A program made the translations under genes and the position numbers. Of a stretch of DNA of 64,000 nucleotides, positions 35,713 through 45,265 are shown in pieces (position 1 is the first letter of the stretch; each line of letters begins with the position of its first letter). Origin of the DNA: DLKC01 sp002478885 (GTDB taxonomy: Bacteria > Bacteroidota > Bacteroidia > Chitinophagales > Chitinophagaceae); the NCBI GenBank assembly GCA_046329585.1, contig JAXLUI010000003.1:186001-250000 (forward strand). Reading direction: 5' to 3'. The notes beneath the pieces were generated by a model. That model did not search any database, was not told the DNA's origin, and saw only the letters and a program-made list of their open reading frames with translations.

Positions 35713-36294
35713 ATGAATAGTCTTAATTCTAAAATACTCAAAAAAGAAATTTACAAAATTGTAGAAGATAGGATAGACTATTTTATGGTTTTTCAGGACA
35801 TAGCAAAATGTAAAAAAAATATTTACAAACAGCTAGAGCAATATAAAACCGAAAAATGGCTACAAGCAGAAATAATATATTTTCTTCAAAAGAAGTATAG
35901 CAATAAATATAACGTTATACCTGAATATTCATCAAAAAAATTCGATACTCATAATCCTTGGGATATATTCATTGAATTAATTGCAGATAATCCTGAAAAT
36001 GGGATTTTTTTAGAAATGAAATGTTTAGTTGCTTCTAAACAAGGAGGAGATGTAGACAATGTGATAATTGACATTAATAAATTAGGAGCAACTTATATTA
36101 ACTATAAAAATTATGAAAAAAATTACTTGGTCATTCTGCCTTTAATTTCTGATAGATATGCGCAAAGAATATTATCGAAAGTAGATATTGAAATAAAGAA
36201 ATATCCGATGAGCGTATTTAGAAAAGAAATCAAGTACAATAAGGAGCGCGGAATTACTTTTATTTGGATAAATGTAGAAGGTAATGGAAGATGA
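35713..36294 (+). CDS. Hypothetical protein, possible PD-(D/E)XK nuclease
   Basis: A 193-residue, lysine-rich protein beginning 9 bp after hsdS. It has a helical N-terminal half, a conserved-looking WLQAEIIYFLQKKY segment, then PWDIFIEL followed by GIFLEMKCLVA. The spacing of Asp, and of Glu-x-Lys after a hydrophobic strand, resembles a PD-(D/E)XK core, but I cannot confirm this by profile. It has strong A/T bias and differs from chromosomal neighbours. Position right after hsdS, with DUF2971 and GIY-YIG genes next, suggests a defence-associated accessory gene. Confidence 0.5.
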   Translation: MNSLNSKILKKEIYKIVEDRIDYFMVFQDIAKCKKNIYKQLEQYKTEKWLQAEIIYFLQKKYSNKYNVIPEYSSKKFDTHNPWDIFIELIADNPENGIFLEMKCLVASKQGGDVDNVIIDINKLGATYINYKNYEKNYLVILPLISDRYAQRILSKVDIEIKKYPMSVFRKEIKYNKERGITFIWINVEGNGR

Positions 36295-36348
36295 AATCCT
36301 TTTAACTAAGAATAAAATATGATTTAGAAATAAAAACAGCTTAAACCT

Positions 36349-37197
36349 ATGCTAATTATTCATGAAACGTCTTCTGCCGAAGAAAAAGAAGCATTCTTCA
36401 ATGCCCACCCATCTAAACTCTATAAGTTCAGAATATGGGAGGATCCATTTCACAAAAAAGTAATAACAGATCAAGAGTTGTATTTTTCAAGTCCTGATAA
36501 ATTTAATGATCCTTATGATTGTGGCTTGCCTTTTAAGCAACACGCAGATAATAGTGATCCAATAAAAATAAAATACATGGTCGAAAAGACTGCCCCAAGA
36601 CATTTTCCACATTTATTTGGAAGAGAATTGGAAGAGCAGTGTGCAAAGCAAGTTCTACTAATTCAGCAAAACCCAGAAAGCTGGTTTGAAATGAATTGGG
36701 GTTATAGACCGCAAGATTTACATAAAACCTTTGGAGTGCTAAGTCTTACCCCCCATCCTGAAAACTATTTGATGTGGTCACATTATGCAAAATCACATAA
36801 TGGTTTTTGCGTTGAATTTGATACAAGGTTACTTGTAGAATCTATTGCAGGACATTTTCAAAAAGTTGTATACAGTAAAGATATTCCCTACTTTTCTATT
36901 ATGGATAATTTGGAGGATGAACTAATCACTAAATTACTATATACCAAGTCTGATGTTTGGAGCTATGAAGATGAATACCGGCTTACAAAAATTCATAAAC
37001 CAAATAGTGCGTTTCAATTTGATCCCCAAGCTTTAACAGGCGTTTATTTTGGTTGCAAAATGTCGGTGGAACATCAAATTGAAATTATTGATATAGTACA
37101 ACAAACTTATCCATGGGTCAAATTATATAATATGAATTTAGGCAAAGAAACCTTTGGATTAACAATCGGACAGACATTTTTACTTCAAAAACATTAA
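36349..37197 (+). CDS. DUF2971 family protein
   Basis: A 282-residue protein of the DUF2971 family. The expected landmarks are present: LYKFR near the start, LYFSSPDKFNDPYD, then SLTPHPENYLMWSHYAKSH, GFCVEFD, and VVYSKDIPYF. The biochemical function is unknown; the family is common in defence and mobile islands. It is preceded by about 50 bp after the previous gene and followed after 3 bp by the GIY-YIG gene, so the two are translationally close. A+T-rich. Confidence 0.82.
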   Translation: MLIIHETSSAEEKEAFFNAHPSKLYKFRIWEDPFHKKVITDQELYFSSPDKFNDPYDCGLPFKQHADNSDPIKIKYMVEKTAPRHFPHLFGRELEEQCAKQVLLIQQNPESWFEMNWGYRPQDLHKTFGVLSLTPHPENYLMWSHYAKSHNGFCVEFDTRLLVESIAGHFQKVVYSKDIPYFSIMDNLEDELITKLLYTKSDVWSYEDEYRLTKIHKPNSAFQFDPQALTGVYFGCKMSVEHQIEIIDIVQQTYPWVKLYNMNLGKETFGLTIGQTFLLQKH

Positions 37198-37200
37198 GTC

Positions 37201-38112
37201 ATGTCATTTGGAAAAAGTATAAGAATATATCTGAAAGATGGTTCTGTAACAGGTATCAAATTCGGGGAGGTAGTTAATCAAACTATTCAAGCTATATCAT
37301 GTCCAAGATCAAGAGTTTCAGAACTTGCAAGTAACGCAGAATGCAAAAGACCTGGTGTTTATTTTCTTTTTGGACAAGATGAAGAAACAGGAGAACAAAA
37401 AGCATACATAGGCGAAGCAGAGAATGTTTATGACAGGTTACAAAGCCATATTGCCAATAAAGATTTCTGGAATGAAGTAATCATTATTGTAAGTAAGGAT
37501 GAGAATCTTACCAAGTCACATGTGAGACATTTAGAGAGCCGTCTTATTCAAATAGCGAATGCCGTAAAACGCTATAAAATTGATAACTACAATCAAACGC
37601 AATTATCATCCCTTCCCCCGGCAGACAGAGATGCAATGGAAGAATTTCTCACTTATGTAAAACTGTTGATAGGCGTGTTTGGGCATAAACTATTGGAAGA
37701 AAAGATCGAAATAGTTAAGCGCACACCAGAACAGTCAAGTATAAGTCTCCCAATCGCAGAAGAACCAGCCTATAGAAGCGTTTATCTCGAACTTTTCTTA
37801 AATAGTAACGGGCTCAGCGCAAGAGGAATTCAAACAAATGAAGGTATCGTCGTATTGAAGAATTCGCAGGCAGCAAAGGAAAATACTGCCGGGTTAAGTT
37901 TAGGATATAAAGATCTGAGAGAAAAGCTTATACAAACAGAAAAATTAAAACTTGTTGAAACCAAGCTAATTTTCCAGGATGATGTATTATTTGATTCTTC
38001 TTCCCAAGCCGGCGCAACTATTATGGGGTATAATGTGAACGGAAGAGTACTTTGGAAAGACGTAAAGGGTAAAACGCTTAAAGAAATAGAAGAAAGAAAT
38101 CTGCAACAATAG
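37201..38112 (+). CDS. GIY-YIG nuclease with C-terminal DUF4357
   Basis: A 303-residue protein. The GIY-YIG endonuclease motif appears as GVYFLF (52-57) and AYIGEAENVYDRL (68-80, containing YIG at 69-71 and the catalytic-type Arg79). A helical middle region follows, and a C-terminal DUF4357-like domain (LFDSSSQAGATIMGYNVNG, then W and K-rich end). This architecture is frequent next to type I restriction-modification genes. A role in DNA cleavage or in modulating the neighbouring restriction system is an inference. It ends the A/T-rich island; repeats follow. Confidence 0.85.
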   Translation: MSFGKSIRIYLKDGSVTGIKFGEVVNQTIQAISCPRSRVSELASNAECKRPGVYFLFGQDEETGEQKAYIGEAENVYDRLQSHIANKDFWNEVIIIVSKDENLTKSHVRHLESRLIQIANAVKRYKIDNYNQTQLSSLPPADRDAMEEFLTYVKLLIGVFGHKLLEEKIEIVKRTPEQSSISLPIAEEPAYRSVYLELFLNSNGLSARGIQTNEGIVVLKNSQAAKENTAGLSLGYKDLREKLIQTEKLKLVETKLIFQDDVLFDSSSQAGATIMGYNVNGRVLWKDVKGKTLKEIEERNLQQ

Positions 38113-38202
38113 ACTCCGAATTCCTACAATCTCTAGTTACCGATGTCTTCTGCTCCCACTGCCGGCTAGGTCATAAAGAGTACGCTGAAATCATATCCTT
38201 CC

Positions 38203-38243
38203 CTATAAACCGGCGAGCTTTGTATCCTCAACGCCACTTCCAT
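38203..38243 (+). repeat. Dispersed family B copy, diverged
   Basis: CTATAAACCGGCGAGCTTTG then TATCCTCAACGCCACTTCC; aligns with the other three copies. Confidence 0.5.
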
Positions 38244-38296
38244 CAGGCTATTTAGGTGATAACAGCATTGCTTTTTTGATGAACAATGGTATAGCA

Positions 38297-38313
38297 GCAC
38301 AAATGTGCGACGC
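38297..38313 (-). repeat. Dispersed family A copy
   Basis: GCACAAATGTGCGACGC, minus orientation, lying near the right border of the island. Confidence 0.65.
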
Positions 38314-38507
38314 CGGACAGCCGGCACTTTAGCGCCGGAATGATGCTATGAAAAACCAAAGCCGGAAACCAAAAAAACAACCTGCATTTGGGAGTATAAC
38401 GACAATGGCTATAGTGATTATTGCAGCAAAAAAATATAGCTGCTAAAAAGACCAGCGGCCCGCTGCTGTGTATACATTAGCTGTTTCTTTCACTTAAATC
38501 GAATCAC

Positions 38508-41123
38508 ATGATGCAATCATTTGTGCCGGGGTTTAAGGACATTGATAAGTCAGCTACCAGACTTGTGGGCGCAAAAGCTGCCAATCTTGCGGAGCTGAGC
38601 AGGATTGAAGCGTTGCATGTGCCCGATGGCTTTTGCATCAGCACCGCGGCTTTTAAAAAAAGCGTACAAGAAACAGCGAAGCTCAGCGAGCTGCTTGAGC
38701 AGTTATCGCTGCTGAAACCGGGAGACCGTGCTGAGATCGGCCATTTAAGCGCAGCCATCCGCAGTGCCGTTGAAAGTTCCCCCATCCCGGAAGCAATTGT
38801 ATCCCAAATCATCTCTTTTCTTTCCCGCTACGAAGATCAACAGGCATGGGCAGTACGTTCCAGTGCCACGGCGGAAGACCTTCCCACCGCTTCTTTTGCG
38901 GGCCAGCAGGACAGCTACCTCAACATCACAGGCAAAGGAGCAGTGCTGGAGCATGTGCGCAAATGCTGGGCCTCACTTTATAGCGAACGTGCTATTGTTT
39001 ACCGTTTTCAAAACGGCATTGACCAGCGTGAAGTGGAAATGGCGGTGCTGGTTCAACAGATGGTTTTTGCGCAGGCTTCGGGCGTTATGTTCACTGCAGA
39101 CCCGGTGAACGGTAACCGAAAAACACTGTTGATTGAAGCAGGTTACGGCCTTGGTGAAGCGATGGTAGCAGGGTTGATGGACACAGACTGCTACCAGGTG
39201 GAGGACGGTGTAATCAAAAGCAAACGCGTACCAGCGAAAAAGATGGCCATTTATGCCTCACCGCGTGGCGGCACAGCAACACAGGAACCCGACCATGCAT
39301 TACAAAACAGCCAGGTGCTTACAGATGACGAGGTAGGGGAACTTGCAACCCTGGGCAGAAACATAGAGGCATATTTCGGATGCCCACAGGATATTGAATG
39401 GTGTTTGCAGGATGGCCGGTTTTATATTGTACAAAGCCGGCCGATAACCACACTTTTCCCGATACCCCAGGCCACTGACAGCGGTAATCATGTGTATGTT
39501 TCTGTTGGCCATCAGCAAATGATGACCGATGCGATAAGGCCTTTGGGATTAGCTGTATGGCAGCTCACTGTAGTGCGGCCGATGGCTATGGCAGGCGGAA
39601 GGTTGTTTGTGGATGTAACACAGCAATTGGCTTCTGCAGAAGGCAGGAGAATTCTGACAGATGTTTTAGGAAAGTCGGACCCGCTCATTAAAGATGCGTT
39701 GACAACCCTGCTGGAGCGCGGAGATTTTATTCCCCGTTTGCCGGACGAGCCGAAAGAAAACAACAGCAGTGTACCAAAAACGCCACCGGCCGTAGATTTC
39801 GAGGCACTTAACGACTATGACCCCGCTGTCGTTGCTGAGCTTATTGCAAGTGATGAAGCAGCAAGGGAAAGATTGAAACAACAGATACAAACCAAGGCCG
39901 GCACTGACCTGTTCGATTTTATTATTGAAGACATACAGCAGTTAAAAAAGGTCTTATTTGATCCAAAGAGTTTTGGGATTATTATGACGGCCATGAATGC
40001 CGCTTCCCGGATCAACGAAAAAATGCAGGACTGGCTTGGTGAAAAGAATGCAGCAAATAATTTATCACAATCCCTCGCCAACAATGTTACTTCGGAGATG
40101 GGGCTTGCACTGCTGGATGTGGCGGATGCTATACGCCCCTGGCCTGCAATAACTGCATACCTGCAGCAGGCAAAGGATGACCCTTTCTTAGACGGGCTTA
40201 TTGGCCTCGCCGGCGGGCAGCAGGCTTTTGATGCCATCCATGCCTTTTTAGACAAATACGGGATGCGCTGCGCCGGTGAAATAGATATTACCAGGGATCG
40301 CTGGAGCGAAAAGCCCATAACGCTTGTTCCCGCCATACTCAGCAACATCAACAACCTGGCGCCCGGAGCGGGGAGGCAAAAATTTGAACAGGGTTTACAG
40401 GAAGCCTTACAAAAAGAGCAGGAGTTGCTGGAACGCCTGAAGACTTTGCCCGGGGCCGAGGAGAAGATCTCCGAAACAAAAAGAATGATCCGTCTTGTGC
40501 GTGACCTTGCAGGTTACCGTGAATACCCCAAATACGGTATCGTGCGCCGGTATTTTATTTACAAACAGGCTCTGCTGAAAGAAGCGGAACGACTTGTGCG
40601 GGATAAAGTCATCCACAACACAACGGATATTTTTTATCTCTCCTTTGAAGAACTCCGCGAAGTGGTGCGCAGCGGTAAGCTCAACAAGCAACTGATCAGT
40701 GAACGGAAGGAACAATACAAGCAGTTTGAGAAATTGAATCCGCCACGCGTCATCACTTCAGATGGGGAGATCATCAATGGTTCTTACAGAAAAGATCAGC
40801 TACCGGCCAATGCCCTTGCCGGGCTGGCGGTTTCTTCCGGTATAGTGGAAGGCAGGGCCCGTGTGATCCTGTCGATGCAGGATGCTGCCATGGAAAACGG
40901 AGATATACTGGTAACGAGGTTTACCGATCCAAGCTGGACACCGTTATTCCTTACCGTAAAAGCATTGGTTACGGAGGTAGGCGGATTAATGACCCATGGT
41001 GCGGTCATTGCACGGGAATATGGGCTGCCTGCAGTTGTGGGGTTAGAACGCGCTACTGCGCTGATCAAAGATGGACAACATATCCGGGTAAACGGAACGG
41101 ATGGCTACGTGGAAATCCTTTAA
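38508..41123 (+). CDS. rph: Rifamycin-inactivating phosphotransferase (Rph)
   Basis: Predicted to transfer the beta-phosphate of ATP to rifamycins, releasing AMP and phosphate. The 871 residues match the length and layout of Listeria/Bacillus Rph rather than PEP synthase: an ATP-binding domain (about 1-315, RSSATAEDLPTASFAGQ, EAYFGCPQDIEWC), a rifamycin-binding domain (about 325-750, starting YVSVGHQQMMTDAIRPLG), and a C-terminal swivelling His domain with His830 in GLMTHGAVIAREYGLPAVVG. The motif HQQMMTDA and the segment KYGMRCAGEIDITRDRW are characteristic of Rph. Resistance is predicted from sequence only. The gene stands alone, right after the defence island. Confidence 0.9.
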   Translation: MMQSFVPGFKDIDKSATRLVGAKAANLAELSRIEALHVPDGFCISTAAFKKSVQETAKLSELLEQLSLLKPGDRAEIGHLSAAIRSAVESSPIPEAIVSQIISFLSRYEDQQAWAVRSSATAEDLPTASFAGQQDSYLNITGKGAVLEHVRKCWASLYSERAIVYRFQNGIDQREVEMAVLVQQMVFAQASGVMFTADPVNGNRKTLLIEAGYGLGEAMVAGLMDTDCYQVEDGVIKSKRVPAKKMAIYASPRGGTATQEPDHALQNSQVLTDDEVGELATLGRNIEAYFGCPQDIEWCLQDGRFYIVQSRPITTLFPIPQATDSGNHVYVSVGHQQMMTDAIRPLGLAVWQLTVVRPMAMAGGRLFVDVTQQLASAEGRRILTDVLGKSDPLIKDALTTLLERGDFIPRLPDEPKENNSSVPKTPPAVDFEALNDYDPAVVAELIASDEAARERLKQQIQTKAGTDLFDFIIEDIQQLKKVLFDPKSFGIIMTAMNAASRINEKMQDWLGEKNAANNLSQSLANNVTSEMGLALLDVADAIRPWPAITAYLQQAKDDPFLDGLIGLAGGQQAFDAIHAFLDKYGMRCAGEIDITRDRWSEKPITLVPAILSNINNLAPGAGRQKFEQGLQEALQKEQELLERLKTLPGAEEKISETKRMIRLVRDLAGYREYPKYGIVRRYFIYKQALLKEAERLVRDKVIHNTTDIFYLSFEELREVVRSGKLNKQLISERKEQYKQFEKLNPPRVITSDGEIINGSYRKDQLPANALAGLAVSSGIVEGRARVILSMQDAAMENGDILVTRFTDPSWTPLFLTVKALVTEVGGLMTHGAVIAREYGLPAVVGLERATALIKDGQHIRVNGTDGYVEIL

Positions 41124-41174
41124 TTTTTGATTTATTTTTTGGATCCCGGCAGCCATACTTCGTGGCATCGCCAA

Positions 41175-41193
41175 TTGCGTCGCACTCTTCACC
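41175..41193 (+). repeat. Dispersed family A copy
   Basis: TTGCGTCGCACTCTTCACC, preceded by GGCATCGCCAA, in the gap after rph. Confidence 0.7.
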
Positions 41194-41304
41194 GTTCCTA
41201 CCATTTTCCGGCAGGTATCATTTGCGGGCTATCCATTTTCAAATTTTTCTGGCTACATTCACCAAGGACAGATTGTTGTTTCAGCTTACCACATCTAAAC
41301 AGGC

Positions 41305-41946
41305 ATGAAAATCAAATTAACCAACTACGTGTTCAGCAGTGTGCTTTTCCTGTTTGTAGCCATTGTTATTTCCTGTAATGACAACACGCAAAAGACGCCC
41401 GCAAAGAAAGATGCCGCTGCTTACGAATTTATTGTTCCTGCAGGTTGGCAGGAAGAAAAGATTGCGTTCCCGATTAGCTTTGCACCGCAGATAGCTTATA
41501 CCGGCGTTGAAAATTTAAGGTTTATGCCGGGCTGGTCACTCACTACCAGCGAAGAACACTGGTCCTATATTTTTCTCTGGTGGCTTGACGGGGCTCCCAA
41601 AGCAGATGAACAGGCTTTACAGGAAAATCTAAAAGTCTATTATACCGGGTTAGTGGGCAGGAATATTAAAGAAAGAATAATCCCGGCAGATAAAGTAGTA
41701 CCGGTTGTTGCAAAGATCAAACAAACAGCGAGCGCAGCCGGTGATGCCGAAACGTATTCCGGAAGTATTGTTATCACCGATTATCTCGACCTGCAGTTTT
41801 CTCCAATCACTTTAAACTGTATGATCCATAAAAGAATTTGCGGCGCCCATACTGCGCTCATTGTTGAGATTTCGCCAAAGGCTTTCAACCATAAGAACTG
41901 GAGTTCGCTGAACCAGGTATTGCAAAGTTTTAAATGCGGAAATTAA
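41305..41946 (+). CDS. Hypothetical lipoprotein
   Basis: A 213-residue predicted lipoprotein. A hydrophobic signal ends in the lipobox IVISC (Cys24), followed by a short polar linker. The mature part begins with YEFIVPAGWQEEKIAFPISFAPQ and has an aromatic EEHWSYIFLWWLDG motif. I do not recognise a named domain. Its 3' end faces the SRPBCC gene with a 26 bp gap. Confidence 0.65.
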   Translation: MKIKLTNYVFSSVLFLFVAIVISCNDNTQKTPAKKDAAAYEFIVPAGWQEEKIAFPISFAPQIAYTGVENLRFMPGWSLTTSEEHWSYIFLWWLDGAPKADEQALQENLKVYYTGLVGRNIKERIIPADKVVPVVAKIKQTASAAGDAETYSGSIVITDYLDLQFSPITLNCMIHKRICGAHTALIVEISPKAFNHKNWSSLNQVLQSFKCGN

Positions 41947-41972
41947 TCAATCAGCACTGATACAGGGTGTCG

Positions 41973-42464
41973 CTAACCTGCTAATGCAAGAAATGGCAAT
42001 ATTTTATTTCCCACGTCTGCGGCTGCCGTCTCAGGGATTTTTTCCACAATCGCTTTCAGTCCTTCCACTACTTTTTTCCAGTTTTCGAGTGAGTGGGCTT
42101 TGGTCTTTTCGTCAGGGATATTTTCCTGGGTCACGATAAGGTCAACATTGCCATCTGCACCGGAAAGCTGATAGGTAACAATCGCATAATTTTCGGGTTT
42201 ATCTTCCAGTCCTGACATGGAACTCCAGTAGGTATATTTTAGCAACTTTTCTTTCTCATTTGACAGCACTTCACCTTTGTCTTTGTAGGTTTTGCCCTGC
42301 CACTCGCCCGTAAAAGTAACGGCGCTTCCGGGCTGCCAGTCTGTTGTGGTGTCTGTGCCAAAGAAATATCGTTTGATGATTGCGGGATTTGTCAGCGCAT
42401 CCCACACTTTTGAAATGGTGGCCTTGATATTAATCTCTACCTGGCCGGTGATACCAGTTTGCAT
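41973..42464 (-). CDS. SRPBCC/AHSA1-like protein
   Basis: About 163 residues from the ATG at 42464 (MQTGITGQVEI). The START/SRPBCC fold is suggested by INIKATISKVWDALTNPAIIKRYFFG at the start, a middle beta-rich part (AVTFTGEWQGKTYKDKGEVL, KLLKYTYWSSMSG), and a long C-terminal helix (LENWKKVVEGLKAIVEKI). This is the activator-of-Hsp90-like (AHSA1) subgroup, which often binds small hydrophobic ligands. A longer start at 42491 is less likely because it adds a polar stretch unlike the family. Confidence 0.82.
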   Translation of the reverse strand: MQTGITGQVEINIKATISKVWDALTNPAIIKRYFFGTDTTTDWQPGSAVTFTGEWQGKTYKDKGEVLSNEKEKLLKYTYWSSMSGLEDKPENYAIVTYQLSGADGNVDLIVTQENIPDEKTKAHSLENWKKVVEGLKAIVEKIPETAAADVGNKILPFLALAG

Positions 42465-42600
42465 AGTTTTTATTTTTTGATACCGGAACAAAAATCAGTC
42501 CTAACCTGAAATTTTTTGCTCCGCTTAGTCTTCCTTACAAGGTTTGTGTATTGGAAAGAAACCCGGGCGAGTAGTGGATCATTTGAAAAGGCTTAGCGGA

Positions 42601-42648
42601 ATATTTTTGCCTCATAGCCGGCGGGCTTTGTATTCGCGACGCCTCTAA
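42601..42648 (+). repeat. Dispersed family B copy
   Basis: GCCTCATAGCCGGCGGGCTT, then TGTATTCGCGACGCC. It is the best-kept of four copies and lies before the katG terminator. Confidence 0.65.
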
Positions 42649-42686
42649 TGTATACGTGTGGCGATTCGGCAAGTTTACCGCAATAA

Positions 42687-42713
42687 AAAAGCTGCCATCG
42701 TGTGGCAGCTTTT
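42687..42713 (-). terminator. katG rho-independent terminator
   Basis: AAAAGCTGCCA and TGGCAGCTTTT form a perfect 11 bp stem with a 5-base loop. On the minus strand T-rich sequence follows. It is 19 bases past the katG stop codon. Confidence 0.88.
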
Positions 42714-42732
42714 AAGGTTGTCTTCGTGCATA

Positions 42733-44964
42733 TTACGCAAGATCGAAACGATCGAGATTCATCACTTTTGTCCACGCTGCAGCGAAATCCTGTGCGAACT
42801 TTTCTTTTGCATCTTCGCAGGCATAAGCTTCAGCTATTGCCCGAAGTTCAGAATTAGAACCAAAGATCAGGTCAACACGGGTGGCCGTCCATTTGAGTTC
42901 ACCGGAGGCACGGTCACGGCCTTCAAAAATATCCTGCGTATCCGACACGGCAGTCCATCTTGTAGACATGTCAAGCAGGTTTACAAAGAAATCGTTGGTA
43001 AGCGAACCGGGGCATTTTGTGAAGACGCCATGTTGAGATTGATCGAAGTTTGTATTAAGTGCGCGCATGCCAGCGACAAGTACGCTCATCTCAGGCACTG
43101 ACAGCGTTAGCAGTTGTGCCTTATCAATCAGCATTTCCTCGGCAGAAATGGGGTTTCCAGCCTTTTTATAATTGCGGAAGCCGTCAGCCATTGGTTCCAG
43201 AACGGCAAATGACTCCACATCTGTTTGTTCTGCGGAAGCATCGGCACGCCCGGGAGTGAAAGGCAGTTTTATTGCATAGCCGGCGTTTCTTGCGGCTTGC
43301 TCAACGCCTGCTACACCAGCCAGAACGATCATATCAGCAAGAGAAACCTGTTTGCCTGCAGATTGGCTGTTGAAATCCTTCTGAACGTTTTCCAGCTTCT
43401 CTAATACCGTTGCCAGTTGTGCAGGATTATTTACTTCCCAGTCCTTCTGGGGAGCAAGACGGATGCGGGCACCGTTTGCACCCCCACGTTTATCTGAACC
43501 GCGAAATGTTGATGCAGCAGCCCACGCAGTTGTTACGAGCTGGGGCACTGACAAACCTGTAGCCAGTATATGCTCTTTCAAAGCAGTGATATCTTTTTCG
43601 TCGACCAGTTCATGCATAATCGCTGGTATTGGATCTTGCCAAATCAGTTCTTCGGCGGGCACTTCGGTACCGAGGTAGCGTGCACGGGGGCCCATATCGC
43701 GATGGGTAAGCTTAAACCATGCACGGGCAAAGGCATCCGCGAATTCAGCGGGGTTTTCGTGGAAGTGTCTTGAAATTTTCTCGTATGCAGGGTCTGCTTT
43801 TAGCGCCAGGTCGGTGGTAAGCATAAACGGTGCATGTCTTTTTGAAGGATCATGTGCATCGGGTACGGTTCCTGCTCCAATATCCCCTTTAGGTTTCCAT
43901 TGCTGTGCACCGGCCGGGCTTTTGGTCAGCTCCCACTCATAACCAAACAAATGTTCAAAAAAGCCATTGCTCCATTTTGTGGGTGTGGTAGTCCAAGCGC
44001 CTTCCAATCCGCTGGTGATCGTATCCCCTGCGTTACCGGTGCCAAAGCTATTTTTCCAGCCAAGACTTTGTTCTTCAATGCCAGCTCCTGCGGGTTGAGC
44101 GCCTACATATTGGCCGGGGTCGGCTGCACCGTGTGTTTTGCCAAAGGTATGGCCACCGGCTATCAATGCCACCGTTTCGTAATCATCCATTGCCATGCGG
44201 CCAAACGTTTCCCTTATATCGCGTGCCGCGAGGGCAGGATCGGGGTTGCCATTAGGACCTTCAGGGTTTACATATATAAGACCCATCTGAACCGCTGCAA
44301 GCGGATTTTCGAGTTGGCGGTCGCCTGTATACCGGTTATCGCCCAACCATTCTTTTTCTGATCCCCAATACACATCTTCATCGGGTTCCCAAACATCTTC
44401 CCTTCCGCCGGCAAAACCAAAGGTCTTAAAGCCCATTGATTCAAGCGCACAGTTACCCGCAAGAATCATCAGGTCGGCCCAGGAAAGTTTCTTTCCGTAT
44501 TTCTGTTTAACCGGCCATAACAGGAGGCGGGCCTTGTCGAGGTTGGCATTATCGGGCCAGCTGTTCAACGGGGCAAAACGCTGCATACCTCTTCCCCCGC
44601 CGCCGCGGCCATCATGTATGCGGTATGTGCCTGCACTATGCCAGGCCATTCGTATGATAAAAGGGCCATAGTGGCCATAATCTGCAGGCCACCAACTTTG
44701 CGAAGTAGTGAGTGCAGCAACGATATCTTTCTTTACTTCAGCCAGGTTAAGGCTGTTGAACTCCTTTGCGTAGTTAAAGTCTTTATCCATCGGGTTTGAC
44801 GATGGGGCATGCTGGCGAAGAATGTTTAACTTTAACTGATTTGGCCACCAATCACGGTTTCCCGTTCCGCCGCCTGCGCTTTTTTTCAGTGCTCCACTGG
44901 TAAATGGGCATTTGCTTTCACCGTTTGTGGCTACCGCAACGCCCTGAGATGTTTTACTGTCCAT
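42733..44964 (-). CDS. katG: Catalase-peroxidase
   Basis: Bifunctional heme enzyme that removes hydrogen peroxide. The 743-residue protein has the duplicated peroxidase architecture. The N-terminal active domain shows MAWHSAGTYRIHDGRGG (distal Arg/Trp/His) and LIYVNPEGPNG (Tyr of the Met-Tyr-Trp adduct). The proximal His lies in ALIAGGHTFGKTHGA. A C-terminal domain starts about residue 440 (QDPIPA onwards). The start MDSKTSQGVAVATNGESKCP is typical. A perfect terminator follows the gene. No OxyR-like regulator is adjacent. Confidence 0.96.
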   Translation of the reverse strand: MDSKTSQGVAVATNGESKCPFTSGALKKSAGGGTGNRDWWPNQLKLNILRQHAPSSNPMDKDFNYAKEFNSLNLAEVKKDIVAALTTSQSWWPADYGHYGPFIIRMAWHSAGTYRIHDGRGGGGRGMQRFAPLNSWPDNANLDKARLLLWPVKQKYGKKLSWADLMILAGNCALESMGFKTFGFAGGREDVWEPDEDVYWGSEKEWLGDNRYTGDRQLENPLAAVQMGLIYVNPEGPNGNPDPALAARDIRETFGRMAMDDYETVALIAGGHTFGKTHGAADPGQYVGAQPAGAGIEEQSLGWKNSFGTGNAGDTITSGLEGAWTTTPTKWSNGFFEHLFGYEWELTKSPAGAQQWKPKGDIGAGTVPDAHDPSKRHAPFMLTTDLALKADPAYEKISRHFHENPAEFADAFARAWFKLTHRDMGPRARYLGTEVPAEELIWQDPIPAIMHELVDEKDITALKEHILATGLSVPQLVTTAWAAASTFRGSDKRGGANGARIRLAPQKDWEVNNPAQLATVLEKLENVQKDFNSQSAGKQVSLADMIVLAGVAGVEQAARNAGYAIKLPFTPGRADASAEQTDVESFAVLEPMADGFRNYKKAGNPISAEEMLIDKAQLLTLSVPEMSVLVAGMRALNTNFDQSQHGVFTKCPGSLTNDFFVNLLDMSTRWTAVSDTQDIFEGRDRASGELKWTATRVDLIFGSNSELRAIAEAYACEDAKEKFAQDFAAAWTKVMNLDRFDLA

Positions 44965-45246
44965 ATACTATAGTTATTGATTTTTCAGACCGCCGAAATT
45001 AACACAATTCTATCCTGCCGCATTGCCGTAGCATCACATAACAATCATTTATTTTTCAACTGCCGCGTAGTAAATTATAACAGCATTGACATATGATCGC
45101 TTCTTTATTCAAAGCTACATAAACATGCACATCACGTGATTGTTTAAAAGTACTATTACAATTTTAACCGTAATATCAGTGGCCTGCTTTTTCTTTCATG
45201 GTTTGACATTTATGTAGCGGGCAGCAGTATTTCATGGTGGCGGTTG

Positions 45247-45265
45247 TTGCGTCGCACCCTTGTGC
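45247..45265 (+). repeat. Dispersed family A copy
   Basis: TTGCGTCGCACCCTTGTGC, followed by a GGCGCCATGGCGATTGC segment that is itself part-palindromic. Confidence 0.72.

Larger units (their letters stand above)
38113..38507. other. Repeat-containing gap at the right edge of the defence island
   Basis: A 395 bp gap with a diverged family B copy (38203-38243) and a family A copy in minus orientation (38297-38313). No gene seen. Confidence 0.6.

Noticed and set aside
38508..41123. Phosphoenolpyruvate synthase (PpsA)
   Set aside because: Motifs such as HQQMMTDA, the domain order and the 871-residue length match rifamycin phosphotransferase better.
42658..43101. 147-aa frame antisense to katG
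   Set aside because: Shadow frame of the katG coding strand.
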